Shown: positions 16,698 through 25,724, counted from the first letter of the stretch. The stretch: 64,000 nucleotides of DNA from Ktedonobacter sp. SOSP1-85 (GCF_016587415.1 NZ_BNJI01000001.1:3511501-3575500), one strand, 5' to 3'. Numbers and translations: made by a program. The notes: generated by a model not told the origin, from the sequence alone.

Positions 16698-16883
16698 TCG
16701 GATTAATTTCGTGTAGTGCTCATTGCTCATCTGACGTGTGTATCCTCTGACGGTATTTCCTGGCTGGGCGCGTTCATTAGCGCCAGGGCTATGCTCAAGT
16801 GTATTCCAGTTGCTGACAGATGCATTGAGTCGTGAGCATAGAGCGAAAAGGGCGTCAGAGCAAGGAAAAAGGGAGAGACCACA

Positions 16884-17408
16884 ATGTTACGGGTATCTAC
16901 AAAAGGCGAGTATGGTGTACGCATTATGGTCGACCTGGCTCGTCATTACGGTGGCCGTCCCCGTTCGCTCACAGATATTTCGCAAGCTGAGACGTTGCCA
17001 CTGGCGTACTTAGAGCAGCTTGTCAAGCTCTTGCGCGATGCCGACCCGCCACTAGTGAGTAGTACGCGTGGCGCGCATGGAGGCTATCGCCTGAGCCGAG
17101 ATCCCAATGAGATCTCGATGGGCGAGATTGTGCGTGTGCTGGAAGGCCCGATCTCACCTATGATCTGTGCGACCGAGGGAGAGATGAGCCAGGTCTGCGG
17201 TTTTATGGATTCCTGTAAGACCAAGTACCTCTGGGCGCGCGTTCGTGACGCGGTTGCTCAGACGCTTGACTCGATTACCCTGGCTGAACTGGTGGCTCAA
17301 ACGACCGAGCCTACGGGGCAGGCAGGCCAGTTTATTGCCCTGACGGATATTCACGTTGGCATCGGTGCCAATATGGCATCGCCTCACGAGTTGTTGACCG
17401 CCGAATAG
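16884..17408 (+). CDS. Rrf2-family (IscR-like) iron-sulfur transcriptional regulator
   Basis: 174 residues from ATG 16884, with a GGGAGAG ribosome binding site. The winged helix is typical: MLRVSTKGEYGVRIMVDLA, SLTDISQAETLPLAYLEQLV and LVSSTRGAHGGYRLSRDP. Cys95, Cys105 and Cys111 (MICATEGEMSQVCGFMDSC) match the three-cysteine [2Fe-2S] ligand set of IscR. A longer tail (residues 140-174) is not part of the core family. It precedes the suf genes by 320 bp on the same strand, so it very likely senses Fe-S status and controls them. Confidence 0.9.
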   Translation: MLRVSTKGEYGVRIMVDLARHYGGRPRSLTDISQAETLPLAYLEQLVKLLRDADPPLVSSTRGAHGGYRLSRDPNEISMGEIVRVLEGPISPMICATEGEMSQVCGFMDSCKTKYLWARVRDAVAQTLDSITLAELVAQTTEPTGQAGQFIALTDIHVGIGANMASPHELLTAE

Positions 17409-17546
17409 CCGCTTGCCACCACAGGTCACGTTTTTTTCCTTGTATGCCGATAGTTATCAAAGGTAGGAGAGCGCGGGAACGCTTTCCATACTTTGTGGCT
17501 GTATAGATCATTAACTTACACATTTTGCGCCGTGTTCACTACTACA

Positions 17547-17627
17547 TTGTCAATCGCGGCGCACACATTCATATGTTCTGATAGACAAGGCGAATCGTTT
17601 TCTGGCTTGAGTACCATGATTCGCACT
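17547..17627 (+). promoter_or_regulatory. Candidate promoter and dyad upstream of sufC
   Basis: TTGTCA (17547-17552), 17-bp spacer, CATATG (17570-17575) is a weak promoter match. Beyond it, the ends of 17590-17624 form an imperfect inverted repeat GCGAATC...GATTCGC that could be an Rrf2-type or other operator. Both are tentative. Confidence 0.3.
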
Positions 17628-17637
17628 TACTTCTGAT

Positions 17638-17689
17638 CCGAAAACCCTGAGCGCGAAGCGCTAGTCACGTCAGTGACGTTGGGTTTCGG
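17638..17689 (+). repeat. Family C structured repeat, copy C2, in the sufC leader
   Basis: P1 CCGAAAACCC (17638-17647)/GGGTTTCGG (17681-17689) with one bulge. P2 AGCGC-gaa-GCGCT (17650-17662). P3 GTCAC-gtca-GTGAC (17664-17677). P2 and P3 are fully paired. The tail AATAAG follows, and the sufC start is 40 bp downstream. Confidence 0.8.
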
Positions 17690-17728
17690 AATAAGACTTA
17701 GACTTAATTGAGGAAGGTGTTATCCATA

Positions 17729-18547
17729 ATGGGATCTGAACTCGTTATAAAGAACCTTCATGCCAATATTGAAGGTAAGCCTATTCTGCGTGGCGTCGAC
17801 CTCGTGGTCAACCAGGGTGAGGTTCATGCGCTGATGGGACCCAACGGGTCCGGCAAAAGCACCCTGGCGAATGTGATCATGGGTAACCCCAAGTATGAAG
17901 TCACCGATGGTGAGATCTGGTTCAAGGGCGAGAATATTCTTGAGTACTCTCCCGACCGCCGCGCGCGTATGCGCCTCTTCCTGGCGTTCCAGTATCCTAT
18001 GTCCATTCCCGGTGTGAGCGTGGCTAACTTCCTGCGCCGCTCTCTGGAGGCTGTGCGTGAGGGCAATAAGCCCCTTGAAGAGGGTGAGAATCCTACCGGC
18101 AAGATGGGCAAGCGCCGGGCCGTTCCCCCAGGTGAGTTTCGCCGCCTCCTGCAAGAGAAGATGAAGCTGCTGAAGGTTGATAATAGCTTCATCAACCGCT
18201 CGATCAACGATGGCTTCTCCGGTGGTGAGAAGAAGCGTGCGGAGATCCTCCAGATGGCCTTGCTGGAGCCTGAGATCGCCCTGATGGACGAGACCGATTC
18301 GGGTCTCGACATTGACGCGCTGAAGATTGTCTCCGAGAGCGTGAACGCGCTCCGCGGTCCCGACCTGGGCATTCTGCTGATCACCCACTACCAGCGCATG
18401 CTTAACTACATTACCCCCGACTTTGTGCATGTCATGTACCAGGGCCGCATCATCAAGTCCGGTACGAAGGAACTGGCGCTCGAGCTTGAGGATAAGGGCT
18501 ACGAGTGGCTGACATCCAATGAGAATGGGGTGGCCACGAATGCTTAA
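17729..18547 (+). CDS. sufC: SufC, Fe-S assembly ATPase
   Basis: 272 residues from ATG 17729, with AGGAAGG upstream. SufC is the ABC-type ATPase that powers the SufBCD scaffold for Fe-S cluster assembly in the cytosol. Walker A GPNGSGKST is at residues 37-45, followed by the Q-loop region FLAFQYP, the signature FSGGEKKRAE, Walker B IALMDETDSGLDID and the H-loop LLITHYQRML. DETDSGLD replaces the usual DEIDSGLD. The signature and the conserved SufC-specific NDGFSGGEKKR segment make the assignment secure. A loop with GEGENPTGKMGKRR-like composition is longer than in E. coli SufC. Its last 8 bases overlap the start of sufD, suggesting coupled translation. Confidence 0.96.
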   Translation: MGSELVIKNLHANIEGKPILRGVDLVVNQGEVHALMGPNGSGKSTLANVIMGNPKYEVTDGEIWFKGENILEYSPDRRARMRLFLAFQYPMSIPGVSVANFLRRSLEAVREGNKPLEEGENPTGKMGKRRAVPPGEFRRLLQEKMKLLKVDNSFINRSINDGFSGGEKKRAEILQMALLEPEIALMDETDSGLDIDALKIVSESVNALRGPDLGILLITHYQRMLNYITPDFVHVMYQGRIIKSGTKELALELEDKGYEWLTSNENGVATNA

Positions 18548-19997
18548 TGCTCTAACTACAGGTTTCACAAAGGACGCGCTGCTTGAGCTGTCGCGTCAGA
18601 AGGGGGAACCTGAGTGGATGCTACAGAAGCGCCTTCAGGCCTGGGAGCATTATGAGCAGACTCCCGCCCCCCTGGGACGCCGCGGCGACCTGGGCACCCT
18701 CCAGAATCTCTCTCGCTTTAAGTTCCAGGAACTAAAGCCCTTTGTTCCCGCGCCGGATACCTCGCTTCCTCCAGCCATTCAGCAGTCGCTGCAAGAGTCG
18801 CTGGTCAATGAGCGCTCCGGCCTGATCGTGCAGCATAACTCGTCGGTTGTGTATATACACCTGAACGATGAGTTGAAGGCGCAGGGGGTCATCCTGACCG
18901 ACCTGGAGACCGCCGTTCGCGAGTATCCAGAGCTGGTGCAGGAGCACTTTATGACGAAGTGTGTCCCCGCGACTGCGAGCAAGTATACTGCCCTGCACGC
19001 GGCCTTCTGGACGGGTGGCTTCTTTCTCTATGTCCCAGATGGCGTGGAGATCGAGGCGCCGATCCTGGCCCAGGTCTGGGTCGATAGCTCTGCATCGGCT
19101 ATCTTCTCCCACTCACTGGTGATCGCGGAATCCCAGAGCAGCACCCGCTTTGTGCAGGAGTTTACCTCCAGCGTCGAGGCCGAGCATCCCAGCCTGGTCA
19201 GCGACGTGGTTGAGGTCATCGCCAAACGTGAGGCAATGGTCGAGTTCAGCAATTTGCAGGATCTCGATCAGCATACCTGGCTCATCACCAACAAGAACGC
19301 GACGCATGAGAACGATGCCAGCGTGACCTTCGTGATGGCCGATCTGGGTGCCCAGCTCAACCTCAATAGCATTGGCGCGGGCCTACAGGGCAATGGCTGT
19401 GCCGCTGAACTGGTGGGTGTCTTCTTCACCGACCACAACCAGCGCTACGCCATCAATACCCTCTCGGACCACGTTGGCGTCTCAACCAACGCGGAGACCA
19501 TGATCAAAGGTGTCCTGACCGATGAGTCACGCGTCGAGTTCGATGGCATGATTCGTATCCATAAGAATGCGCAGCAGACGGCCTCTTTCCTGGCCGCGCA
19601 TGGTCTATTGCTAAGCAAGAAGGCTCGTGGCGAGTTTATTCCCGGCCTGGAGATCGCCGCGAACGATGTCAGCGCTAGCCATGGTGCCACCACGGGCCAG
19701 ATTGATGAGGAGCAGCTTTTCTACCTGATGGTACGCGGTATCGCGCGCCCAGAGGCCGAGCGCATCATCGTTCAGGGCTTCTTCGAGCCAGTCTTGCAGC
19801 GCATCCCCCTGGAGAACCTGCGCATCCGCCTGCGCCGCAGCATCATCTCTCGTATGAGTGGTGAGTCCGCGACCGAGGCCGATACCTGGGTTGACGCCCA
19901 GGAGCGCTGGGAGATCGAGGGTGTCGACGAAGGTGCCATCTACCTCGATGACTCAACTCGTCCTCAATCAGACGAGATTGAACTCAGCGAGTACTAG
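18540..19997 (+). CDS. sufD: SufD-type SufB/SufD family scaffold protein
   Basis: 485 residues from an ATG at 18540 that overlaps the sufC stop by 8 bases. SufB/D proteins form the beta-helical scaffold that binds SufC. The N-terminus GEPEWMLQKRLQAWEHYEQTP is family-typical, and the C-terminal core includes NDVSASHGATTGQIDEEQLFYLMVRG. The SHGAT form and its His are those of SufD rather than SufB (which has HEAT-like sequence and a catalytic Cys). The residue before SHGAT is Ala rather than the Cys frequent in SufD. No sufB occurs in the window. The order sufC-sufD-sufS-sufU is that of Firmicutes, in which sufB ends the operon. Confidence 0.88.
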   Translation: MLNALTTGFTKDALLELSRQKGEPEWMLQKRLQAWEHYEQTPAPLGRRGDLGTLQNLSRFKFQELKPFVPAPDTSLPPAIQQSLQESLVNERSGLIVQHNSSVVYIHLNDELKAQGVILTDLETAVREYPELVQEHFMTKCVPATASKYTALHAAFWTGGFFLYVPDGVEIEAPILAQVWVDSSASAIFSHSLVIAESQSSTRFVQEFTSSVEAEHPSLVSDVVEVIAKREAMVEFSNLQDLDQHTWLITNKNATHENDASVTFVMADLGAQLNLNSIGAGLQGNGCAAELVGVFFTDHNQRYAINTLSDHVGVSTNAETMIKGVLTDESRVEFDGMIRIHKNAQQTASFLAAHGLLLSKKARGEFIPGLEIAANDVSASHGATTGQIDEEQLFYLMVRGIARPEAERIIVQGFFEPVLQRIPLENLRIRLRRSIISRMSGESATEADTWVDAQERWEIEGVDEGAIYLDDSTRPQSDEIELSEY

Positions 19998-20078
19998 TCA
20001 CACAGCGCTAAATACACAATGGGCACCCTCCAGGCCGGTGGGTGCCCTCTATGCTCTCTGGCCACCTGAGACGCGGTC

Positions 20079-20256
20079 GGGACCAGCCTGTCCCCGAATG
20101 GGGGCTTTAGCGCGTCCGAACGCCATTTATGGCAGTGCGGCGCAAGCCTGCTTTTGCTGCTGACAAGTAACCTATCACGTGACATGGTTCCCAGGAACAA
20201 TTTGGGCTAGCACCGAAGTGCGATTAATCGCCTTTGAACGCGCTAAAGCTGGTCCC
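20079..20256 (+). repeat. Family D long hairpin, copy D1, between sufD and sufS
   Basis: GGGACCAGC (20079-20087) plus TTTAGCGCG (20106-20114) pair with CGCGCTAAAGCTGGTCCC (20239-20256). The 18-bp stem is interrupted on its left arm by the mini-hairpin CCCC-GAAT-GGGG (20092-20103). The interior contains a smaller hairpin around CCATTTATGG. A shared stretch of 28 bp (20109-20136) recurs at 23434-23461. It fills most of the 332-bp gap. Confidence 0.7.
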
Positions 20257-20329
20257 TACCAACCTGGGAAGCGGCCTTAGCAGGGTGGTGTATTTTGTGG
20301 ATCCCTACAATTAGCAGCAAGGAAAAACT

Positions 20330-21598
20330 ATGGTGACATCTGAGAAGCAGACACAACAGACACGCAGTGGACGCACCGTCGCCGAGGTGCGCGCGGATTT
20401 CCCTATCCTCGCACGCCAGGTACACAATAAGCCTCTAATATATCTCGACAGCACGGCCAGCTCGCAGAAGCCCCAGGCTGTCATCGAGACCATGAATACC
20501 TACTACCAGACCTATAACGCGAATGTACATCGCGGAGTCTATACGATCAGTGAAGAGGCTACCGCGGCCCAGGAACGTGCTCGCGTCAAGGTTGCACGCT
20601 TTATCAATGCTCGCCATAGCAAGCAGGTGATATTCACACGTAACACGACCGAGAGCATCAACCTGGTCGCCTATAGCTGGGGCAGCGCGAATATCCACAC
20701 CGGAGACCTGATTGTGCTGACCGAGATGGAGCACCACAGCAATCTGGTCCCCTGGCAACTGCTCGCCCAGCGCACGGGCGCGCGTTTGGAGTTCGTTCCG
20801 GTCACCGATGATGGCCTGCTGCGCCTGGATATCTATCAGCAGTTATTGGAGCAGCGCCCCAGGCTGGTCGCCTTTACGCATATGTCGAACGTGCTGGGAA
20901 CCATCAATCCCGTACAAGAGATGATCGCCCAGGCCCATGCCGTCGAGGCCATCGTCCTGGTGGATGGCGCGCAGAGTGTTCCCCACCTGCCAGTGGACGT
21001 CCAGGCCCTCGACGCCGATTTCTACTGCTTTAGCGCGCACAAAATGCTGGGTCCAACGGGTATTGGTGTGCTCTATGGCAAGCGTGCCCTGCTGGAGGCT
21101 ATGCCCCCCTTCATGGGTGGCGGCGATATGATCCGCACTGTCAAGCTCCACGAGTCCACCTGGAACGATCTGCCCTGGAAGTTTGAGGCAGGCACCCCCG
21201 CGATTGCCGAGGCCATCGGCCTGGGCGCGGCAGTCGACTACCTGAATGAGCTGGGCATGGACTGGGTTCAGGCCCATGAGCAAGAAATGACGGCCTATGC
21301 CCTGGAGCAGCTCCAGCAGGTTCCGGGCCTGACTATCTATGGTCCCCGCGAGATCGGCCAACGCGGTGGCGTCATCTCCTTCACACTTGGCGATGTCCAC
21401 CCCCACGACCTGGCCTCGATTCTCGACCAGGAGGCCGGTGTGGCCATTCGCGCCGGACATCACTGCGCGCAACCACTCATGGAGCGCTACGATGTGCCCG
21501 CAACCGCCCGCGCCAGCTTCTACGTGTATACAACAAAAGCAGATATCGACGCCCTCGTCCAGGGCCTGCACAAAGCCCTCCAAATCTTTACTTTCTAA
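20330..21598 (+). CDS. sufS: SufS cysteine desulfurase
   Basis: 422 residues from ATG 20330, behind AGCAAGGAAAAACT. The PLP enzyme takes sulfur from cysteine and passes it to SufU for Fe-S assembly. Seen are DSTASSQKPQAV (residues 40-51), TEMEHHSNLVPW (PLP-stacking His), VDGAQSVPHL (Asp212), the PLP lysine Lys238 in SAHKMLGPTG and the catalytic Cys379 in IRAGHHCAQPLM. The short Cys loop marks group II desulfurases. DSTASSQ replaces the common D-x-AATSQ. The gene is in line with sufD and is followed 16 bp later by sufU. Confidence 0.96.
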   Translation: MVTSEKQTQQTRSGRTVAEVRADFPILARQVHNKPLIYLDSTASSQKPQAVIETMNTYYQTYNANVHRGVYTISEEATAAQERARVKVARFINARHSKQVIFTRNTTESINLVAYSWGSANIHTGDLIVLTEMEHHSNLVPWQLLAQRTGARLEFVPVTDDGLLRLDIYQQLLEQRPRLVAFTHMSNVLGTINPVQEMIAQAHAVEAIVLVDGAQSVPHLPVDVQALDADFYCFSAHKMLGPTGIGVLYGKRALLEAMPPFMGGGDMIRTVKLHESTWNDLPWKFEAGTPAIAEAIGLGAAVDYLNELGMDWVQAHEQEMTAYALEQLQQVPGLTIYGPREIGQRGGVISFTLGDVHPHDLASILDQEAGVAIRAGHHCAQPLMERYDVPATARASFYVYTTKADIDALVQGLHKALQIFTF

Positions 21599-21614
21599 AA
21601 AGAGGCATACATAT

Positions 21615-22025
21615 ATGGCAATGGATTTTTACCGCGAATATATCCTGGATCACTATCGCAATCCACGTAATTTTGGTACCCTGGAGCAGCCCGATGTGCA
21701 TTCAGAGGACTCCAATCCGCTCTGTGGCGACCAGCTTGCCATGGACCTGGTCGTGCAGGATGGGCGCGTCGCTGAGGTCCGCTTCAAGGGGCGTGGGTGC
21801 GCGATCAGCCAGGCGTCAGCCTCCATGCTCTCAGAGATGATTGAGGGCCAGCCGATAGACGAGGTTGTAAAGTTGGGGAAAGAGGAAGTGTTGGAGGTAC
21901 TAGGCATTCCCATCAGCCCTGCTCGCACCAAGTGCGCCTTCCTCTCCCTGCGTGTACTCCATCGGGGCCTGGCTATGGGAGGCTTTGAGCACCCCAATCT
22001 TGATGATGAAGATGAGGACGAATAA
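21615..22025 (+). CDS. sufU: SufU-type Fe-S scaffold / sulfur-transfer protein
   Basis: 136 residues from ATG 21615, with AAAGAGG ten bases upstream. SufU is a zinc protein that accepts sulfur from SufS. The ligands are visible: Cys37 and Asp39 (PLCGDQ), Cys62 (GRGCAIS) and Cys107 (RTKCAFLSLRVL). The C-terminus with the RTKC-x(5)-R-x-L pattern is that of SufU. The Cys62-Cys107 gap is 45 residues, near the IscU value and shorter than in B. subtilis SufU (about 62), so the SufU-specific insertion looks reduced. The IscU chaperone motif LPPVK is absent. A run of Asp/Glu ends the protein. The Rieske gene begins 7 bp later. Confidence 0.9.
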   Translation: MAMDFYREYILDHYRNPRNFGTLEQPDVHSEDSNPLCGDQLAMDLVVQDGRVAEVRFKGRGCAISQASASMLSEMIEGQPIDEVVKLGKEEVLEVLGIPISPARTKCAFLSLRVLHRGLAMGGFEHPNLDDEDEDE

Positions 22026-22031
22026 GACCGT

Positions 22032-22352
22032 ATGACTGAGTTCTATAAGGCAGCTCGCCTGGAAGAGATCAAAGAAGGCGAGCTTTACGCGGTAGAAGTT
22101 GATGGCGAACCAGTCTGCCTGACGAAGGTGGAGGGCCAGATCTGCGCCTTTACCGATAATTGCACCCACATCAGCGGCCCCCTCAACGAGGGCGAGCTGG
22201 AGGGCTGCACGCTGACCTGCCCCTGGCATGGCGCGCAATTCGACGTGCGCACCGGCAAGGTGCTGCGCGGTCCCGCACGCCAGGACCTCCATACCTACTC
22301 CATCAAAATCGAAGATGAAACCATCTTCGTCGGCCTCCCCGAAGAAGAATAA
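22032..22352 (+). CDS. Rieske-type [2Fe-2S] ferredoxin
   Basis: 106 residues. The two metal-binding loops are complete: Cys44 and His46 (DNCTHISGPL) and Cys63 and His66 (LTCPWHGAQFD). It resembles the soluble Rieske ferredoxins of dioxygenase systems and the NirD-like domain and has no membrane anchor. The start ATG is 7 bp after the sufU stop, so it is the last gene of the suf run and probably supplies electrons or serves as a client of Fe-S assembly. In related operons this place can hold sufB; here it does not. A bidirectional hairpin follows the stop. Confidence 0.92.
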   Translation: MTEFYKAARLEEIKEGELYAVEVDGEPVCLTKVEGQICAFTDNCTHISGPLNEGELEGCTLTCPWHGAQFDVRTGKVLRGPARQDLHTYSIKIEDETIFVGLPEEE

Positions 22353-22359
22353 CAGGTAC

Positions 22360-22402
22360 TGAGAAGCGCCCTGGCAACTTGCGGCTGCCAGGGCGCTTCT
22401 CA
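22360..22402. terminator. Bidirectional terminator hairpin between convergent genes
   Basis: TGAGAAGCGCCCTGGCA (22360-22376) pairs with 22386-22402. The stem continues outward to 22355/22407 with one mismatch (A-C on the plus strand, G-U on the minus). It separates the Rieske gene from phzF. Confidence 0.75.
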
Positions 22403-22406
22403 GCAC

Positions 22407-23321
22407 CTACTCCAGGGTGAAAGTACCTTCACCCATGTAGTAGCACTGGCCTCCTACACGCACACGCGTGATCTCCTGGCCCTGGTGCGCTATGCGAATG
22501 CGCACAAAGCTGGGGCGTCCCATTTCAAAACCCTGCTCGCTGATGATCTCGACCTCCTCATGTCGTGTATCCACTACGTTGTGGCGCGTGAGATAGGCAC
22601 CCAGGGGACCGCTGGCCGCGCCCGTGGCCGGGTCTTCAGCGATCCCAAATTTTGGTCCAAACATGCGACTATGGACGGTCGCGCCCTCTGTTTCGCCTCC
22701 GCGCGCGAAGACAAAGACGCCCATCGCCTCGCTCTCACTCAACTCGCGATCATGTATATCGCGCTTAAAGCTCACGCGCTTGACGGCTTCCAGGCTTTTG
22801 AGTGGCACAAAGAGGAAGGGCACGCCACAAGAAACAATCTCCAGGGGCAGCGTCTCATCCAGATCTGTGAGCGACAGAGAAAGCATTTCCGTGATCACCT
22901 CGCGCCGCTCGAAGCGCTCACCAAAGCTGGGCAGCGGCTGCTGCATCTCTATGCTCTCTACCAATCCACTACGCGCCTGGAAGCTTACGGGAATCGGCCC
23001 GACTTTCTCTTCCAGGGTAATGCGTGTCTCACCCTCCGCCAGTTTGGTCATGCCTTCATGTGCCAGGACAAAGCCTGTGCCTAGCGTGGGATGGCCCGCC
23101 ATGGGCAATTCGAGCGCGGGCGTAAAAATACGTAGCTTGTAGTCATGTTCGGCCTGCTCTGCTGGCAAGACAAAGGTTGTCTCCGAGAGGTTCAGTTCCT
23201 TCGCCAGTGCCTGCATCTCGGCGTTTGTGATGCCCTGCCCATCAGGGAAAACGGCCAGGGGATTGCCACCAAAGGCCCTATCCGTAAAGACATCTACCAA
23301 AATATAACGTAGTTTGCGCAT
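22407..23321 (-). CDS. PhzF-family isomerase/epimerase-like protein
   Basis: 304 residues. PhzF-fold enzymes are two-domain isomerases named after the phenazine enzyme; many members have unknown substrates. Characteristic motifs are VDVFTDRAFGGNPLAVF, the catalytic Glu47 in LNLSETTFV, IFTPALELPMAGHPTLGT, and AEDPATGAASGPLGAYL in the second domain. All core residues are intact. No phenazine genes are nearby, so a broad metabolic or repair role is more likely. It is convergent with the suf run and shares its terminator. Confidence 0.92.
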   Translation of the reverse strand: MRKLRYILVDVFTDRAFGGNPLAVFPDGQGITNAEMQALAKELNLSETTFVLPAEQAEHDYKLRIFTPALELPMAGHPTLGTGFVLAHEGMTKLAEGETRITLEEKVGPIPVSFQARSGLVESIEMQQPLPSFGERFERREVITEMLSLSLTDLDETLPLEIVSCGVPFLFVPLKSLEAVKRVSFKRDIHDRELSESEAMGVFVFARGGETEGATVHSRMFGPKFGIAEDPATGAASGPLGAYLTRHNVVDTRHEEVEIISEQGFEMGRPSFVRIRIAHQGQEITRVRVGGQCYYMGEGTFTLE

Positions 23322-23420
23322 CTTAGCTGCTCCTTTCTCCTACTGCCCTTCATTATGCCACAAGCCACTCCCCTCCTCATCGATTTACCCCTCTCGTGGA
23401 AACGCGCCCCTCTCTCGGTA

Positions 23421-23525
23421 GGGGACCAGCTTCAGCGCGTCCGAACGCCATTTATGGCAGTTCGGCGCAAGCCAATCTCCTGCGTAGGCAACAAGCAACC
23501 TAGTGCCAAAGTGCGATGAATTGCC
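23421..23525 (+). repeat. Family D repeat, copy D2 (3' arm diverged)
   Basis: GGGGACCAGC-TTCAGCGCG begins at 23421 and shares 28 bp with D1 (AGCGCGTCCGAACGCCATTTATGGCAGT, here 23434-23461). The closing arm found in D1 is not recognisable, so this copy looks decayed. It lies in the 350-bp gap between phzF and the ClC gene; I see nothing else there. Confidence 0.6.
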
Positions 23526-23671
23526 CTCGGCGGAAACGTTTACAGTGCGTCGTTTCACCAAAAAGAAGGCGGGCCTGGACACATGTGTCCAGGCCCGCCC
23601 AAACTCGCTATCGTAGGATTAGTATATGCTGTTTGTGTAGAAACACATCCAGAGGTAGCGATATGCCTGCC

Positions 23672-25591
23672 TTAGTCTCCTGTTGTTTGACTGCCTGCGA
23701 GTGTTTCCTTTCTGGCGCGCGAGGGAAAGAGCAAGCGCAGGTGCAGCAAGCGCTCGCGCTCGCGCTCCTCCGCCAGGTTGCGTGAGCGGGCCTTGAGCAG
23801 GTCCTGGAGTGAGACCATGCCCACCAGTTGCTCTGGATGCTCACGTTCAACTACCGGGAAACGCGTGTAGCCGGTCTCGGCCATGCGATAGACTACGCTG
23901 CGCAGATTCTCATCTTCATACGCCACAACCGGGCTGGCCTGGATGCAGTCGGCCAGTTGGCGCTTGCCCGGCTCGTTGCGTACCAGGTTCATCAAGTCGT
24001 GGCGTGTCGCGACACCCTCAATCCGCACCTGGTCATCAACAATGGGATAGAGGTGCTGAATGCCACGCTGCTGCGATTGACCCTCTGTGAGCAAACTGCT
24101 CAATTCGTCGCGTGTAATGCTGGCGGGAATGGCGACCACGCTGGTACGCATGACCTCGCGTACAAAGAGGATCTCCAGGGGATCGGTAGCATATTCACGA
24201 CTAAGATGATATCCTCGGCGACTTACCTTCTCGGTAAGGATCGAACGTTTCAAGACCAGCACGCTAAATGTATAGGCCACCAGGGTTGCCAGCAGCAGCG
24301 GAACCAGGGCATTAAAGTCGTGCGTGAGTTCTAATGCGAAGACCAGGCTGGTAAAGGGGACGCGCATGGTTCCCGCGAGCATCGCGGCCATACCGATCAG
24401 CGCCCAGAAGCCCGGTCCTTCGTTGGGGAGAAACAGGCTCACAGCCGCTCCTAACGCGCAACCCATCATCAACAATGGGGCCAGCACACCACCCGAGGTG
24501 CCTGAGCCAAGCGAGAACGACCATATCAAGAGCTTGACCAGTAGGACGCCCAGGATCAACTGGAGCGAGACATCTCCCCGCAGCAACTGCGCAATAACAT
24601 CATAACCAACGCCCAGCGCGCGTGGATAGATCAATCCGCCAATGCCAATGCCCAGACCACCAATAGCTGGCCACCACATCCAGTGAATGGGCAGGAGTGA
24701 GAAGGTATCCTCGAAGCGATAGACCAGGTAGGTCATAAGCGCTGAGACCAGTCCCGCCAGGACGCCGACCAGCAGACAGCCCAGGAAACCTACCGGACCA
24801 ATAAATGCCACATGTGCCGGCACCGGGAAGATTGGGCCCGCCCCCAGAATGTAGTAGCGCACAATCCCAGCCGTGGCGCTTGCCAGGGCCACAGGGATCA
24901 GGCTGCGCGGCTTCCACTCAAAGAGCAAGAGTTCGACTGCCAGCAGCAGCGCCGCCACAGGCGTGGCAAACGTTGCCGACATACCTGCCGCTGCCCCCGC
25001 CACCAGCAGCGTCTTGCGCTCGCTACTGGAGAAATGAAAGAATTGCGCGATCAGAGAACCAATGGCGCCGCCCGTCATGATGATTGGTCCCTCGGCGCCG
25101 AAGGGGCCACCACTCCCAATCGAGATCGCCGCCGAGAGCGGCTTGAGTAGTGCTACCTTGGCCTCGATCTTGCTGCCATTCATTAAGATAGCTTCCAACG
25201 CCTCGGGAATTCCATGCCCTCTGATCTTAGGCGAGCCAAAGCGCGCCATAAAACCGATAATCAGTCCACCTATTACAGGCACCAGCACAATGAAAATCCC
25301 CAGGGGACTCTGTGCAGGACTGACAAGGGCCGTATCCCAGCGTAGATAAAAGAAGAGATTTGTACATAGTCCGATTAATTTTAATAAGAGTAGAGCTATA
25401 AAGGTGCTCACAATACCAATGACAAGCGCGATGAGCGAGATGAAAAGCATACGTGGGGTAGTCGTAAAATCCCCCAGCTCATGATTGACCTTCTTTTGAC
25501 TACCTGCTTTTTTCGCCGCATCCCTCCCCGCCTGTCGATGTTCCTCCTGCCACGCATTAATTGCCAATTGTTTCTCCTTAGTAGTAGACAC
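23672..25591 (-). CDS. ClC-family chloride channel or transporter with CBS domains
   Basis: 639 residues. About ten hydrophobic helices span residues 45-430. Filter motifs are GHGIPEA (125-131, for GSGIP), GPFGAEGP (162-169, for GREGP) with the gating Glu167, and GTSGGVLAPLLMMGC further on. A pair of CBS domains covers residues about 455-600 (REVMRTSVVAIPAS, QASPVVAYEDENLRSVVYRM). Gating-glutamate retention allows either H+/Cl- exchange or channel function. The serine motif is G-H-G rather than G-S-G. The last residues are Arg/Glu-rich. Confidence 0.92.
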   Translation of the reverse strand: MSTTKEKQLAINAWQEEHRQAGRDAAKKAGSQKKVNHELGDFTTTPRMLFISLIALVIGIVSTFIALLLLKLIGLCTNLFFYLRWDTALVSPAQSPLGIFIVLVPVIGGLIIGFMARFGSPKIRGHGIPEALEAILMNGSKIEAKVALLKPLSAAISIGSGGPFGAEGPIIMTGGAIGSLIAQFFHFSSSERKTLLVAGAAAGMSATFATPVAALLLAVELLLFEWKPRSLIPVALASATAGIVRYYILGAGPIFPVPAHVAFIGPVGFLGCLLVGVLAGLVSALMTYLVYRFEDTFSLLPIHWMWWPAIGGLGIGIGGLIYPRALGVGYDVIAQLLRGDVSLQLILGVLLVKLLIWSFSLGSGTSGGVLAPLLMMGCALGAAVSLFLPNEGPGFWALIGMAAMLAGTMRVPFTSLVFALELTHDFNALVPLLLATLVAYTFSVLVLKRSILTEKVSRRGYHLSREYATDPLEILFVREVMRTSVVAIPASITRDELSSLLTEGQSQQRGIQHLYPIVDDQVRIEGVATRHDLMNLVRNEPGKRQLADCIQASPVVAYEDENLRSVVYRMAETGYTRFPVVEREHPEQLVGMVSLQDLLKARSRNLAEERERERLLHLRLLFPSRARKETLAGSQTTGD

Positions 25592-25724
25592 ATATCGTTC
25601 CTCTGAATATTATATCGTATTACGACATAAATTGAAAGAGGGTGTCTATTGACACCACTCTATATTCTCTCTACAATTGCCCAAGGCAGAAAGAAAATTG
25701 AGTTTCAGGGGAGACAAAAAGCGC

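Noticed and set aside
18540..19997. SufB rather than SufD
   Set aside because: The motif is SHGAT with no following catalytic Cys/HEAT pattern of SufB; SufD fits better, though the two are homologous.
19994..20200. Minus-strand ORFs over D1 and D2 sharing CHKWRSDALK
   Set aside because: The shared peptide is only the translation of the family D repeat; there is no ribosome binding site and flanking sequence differs.
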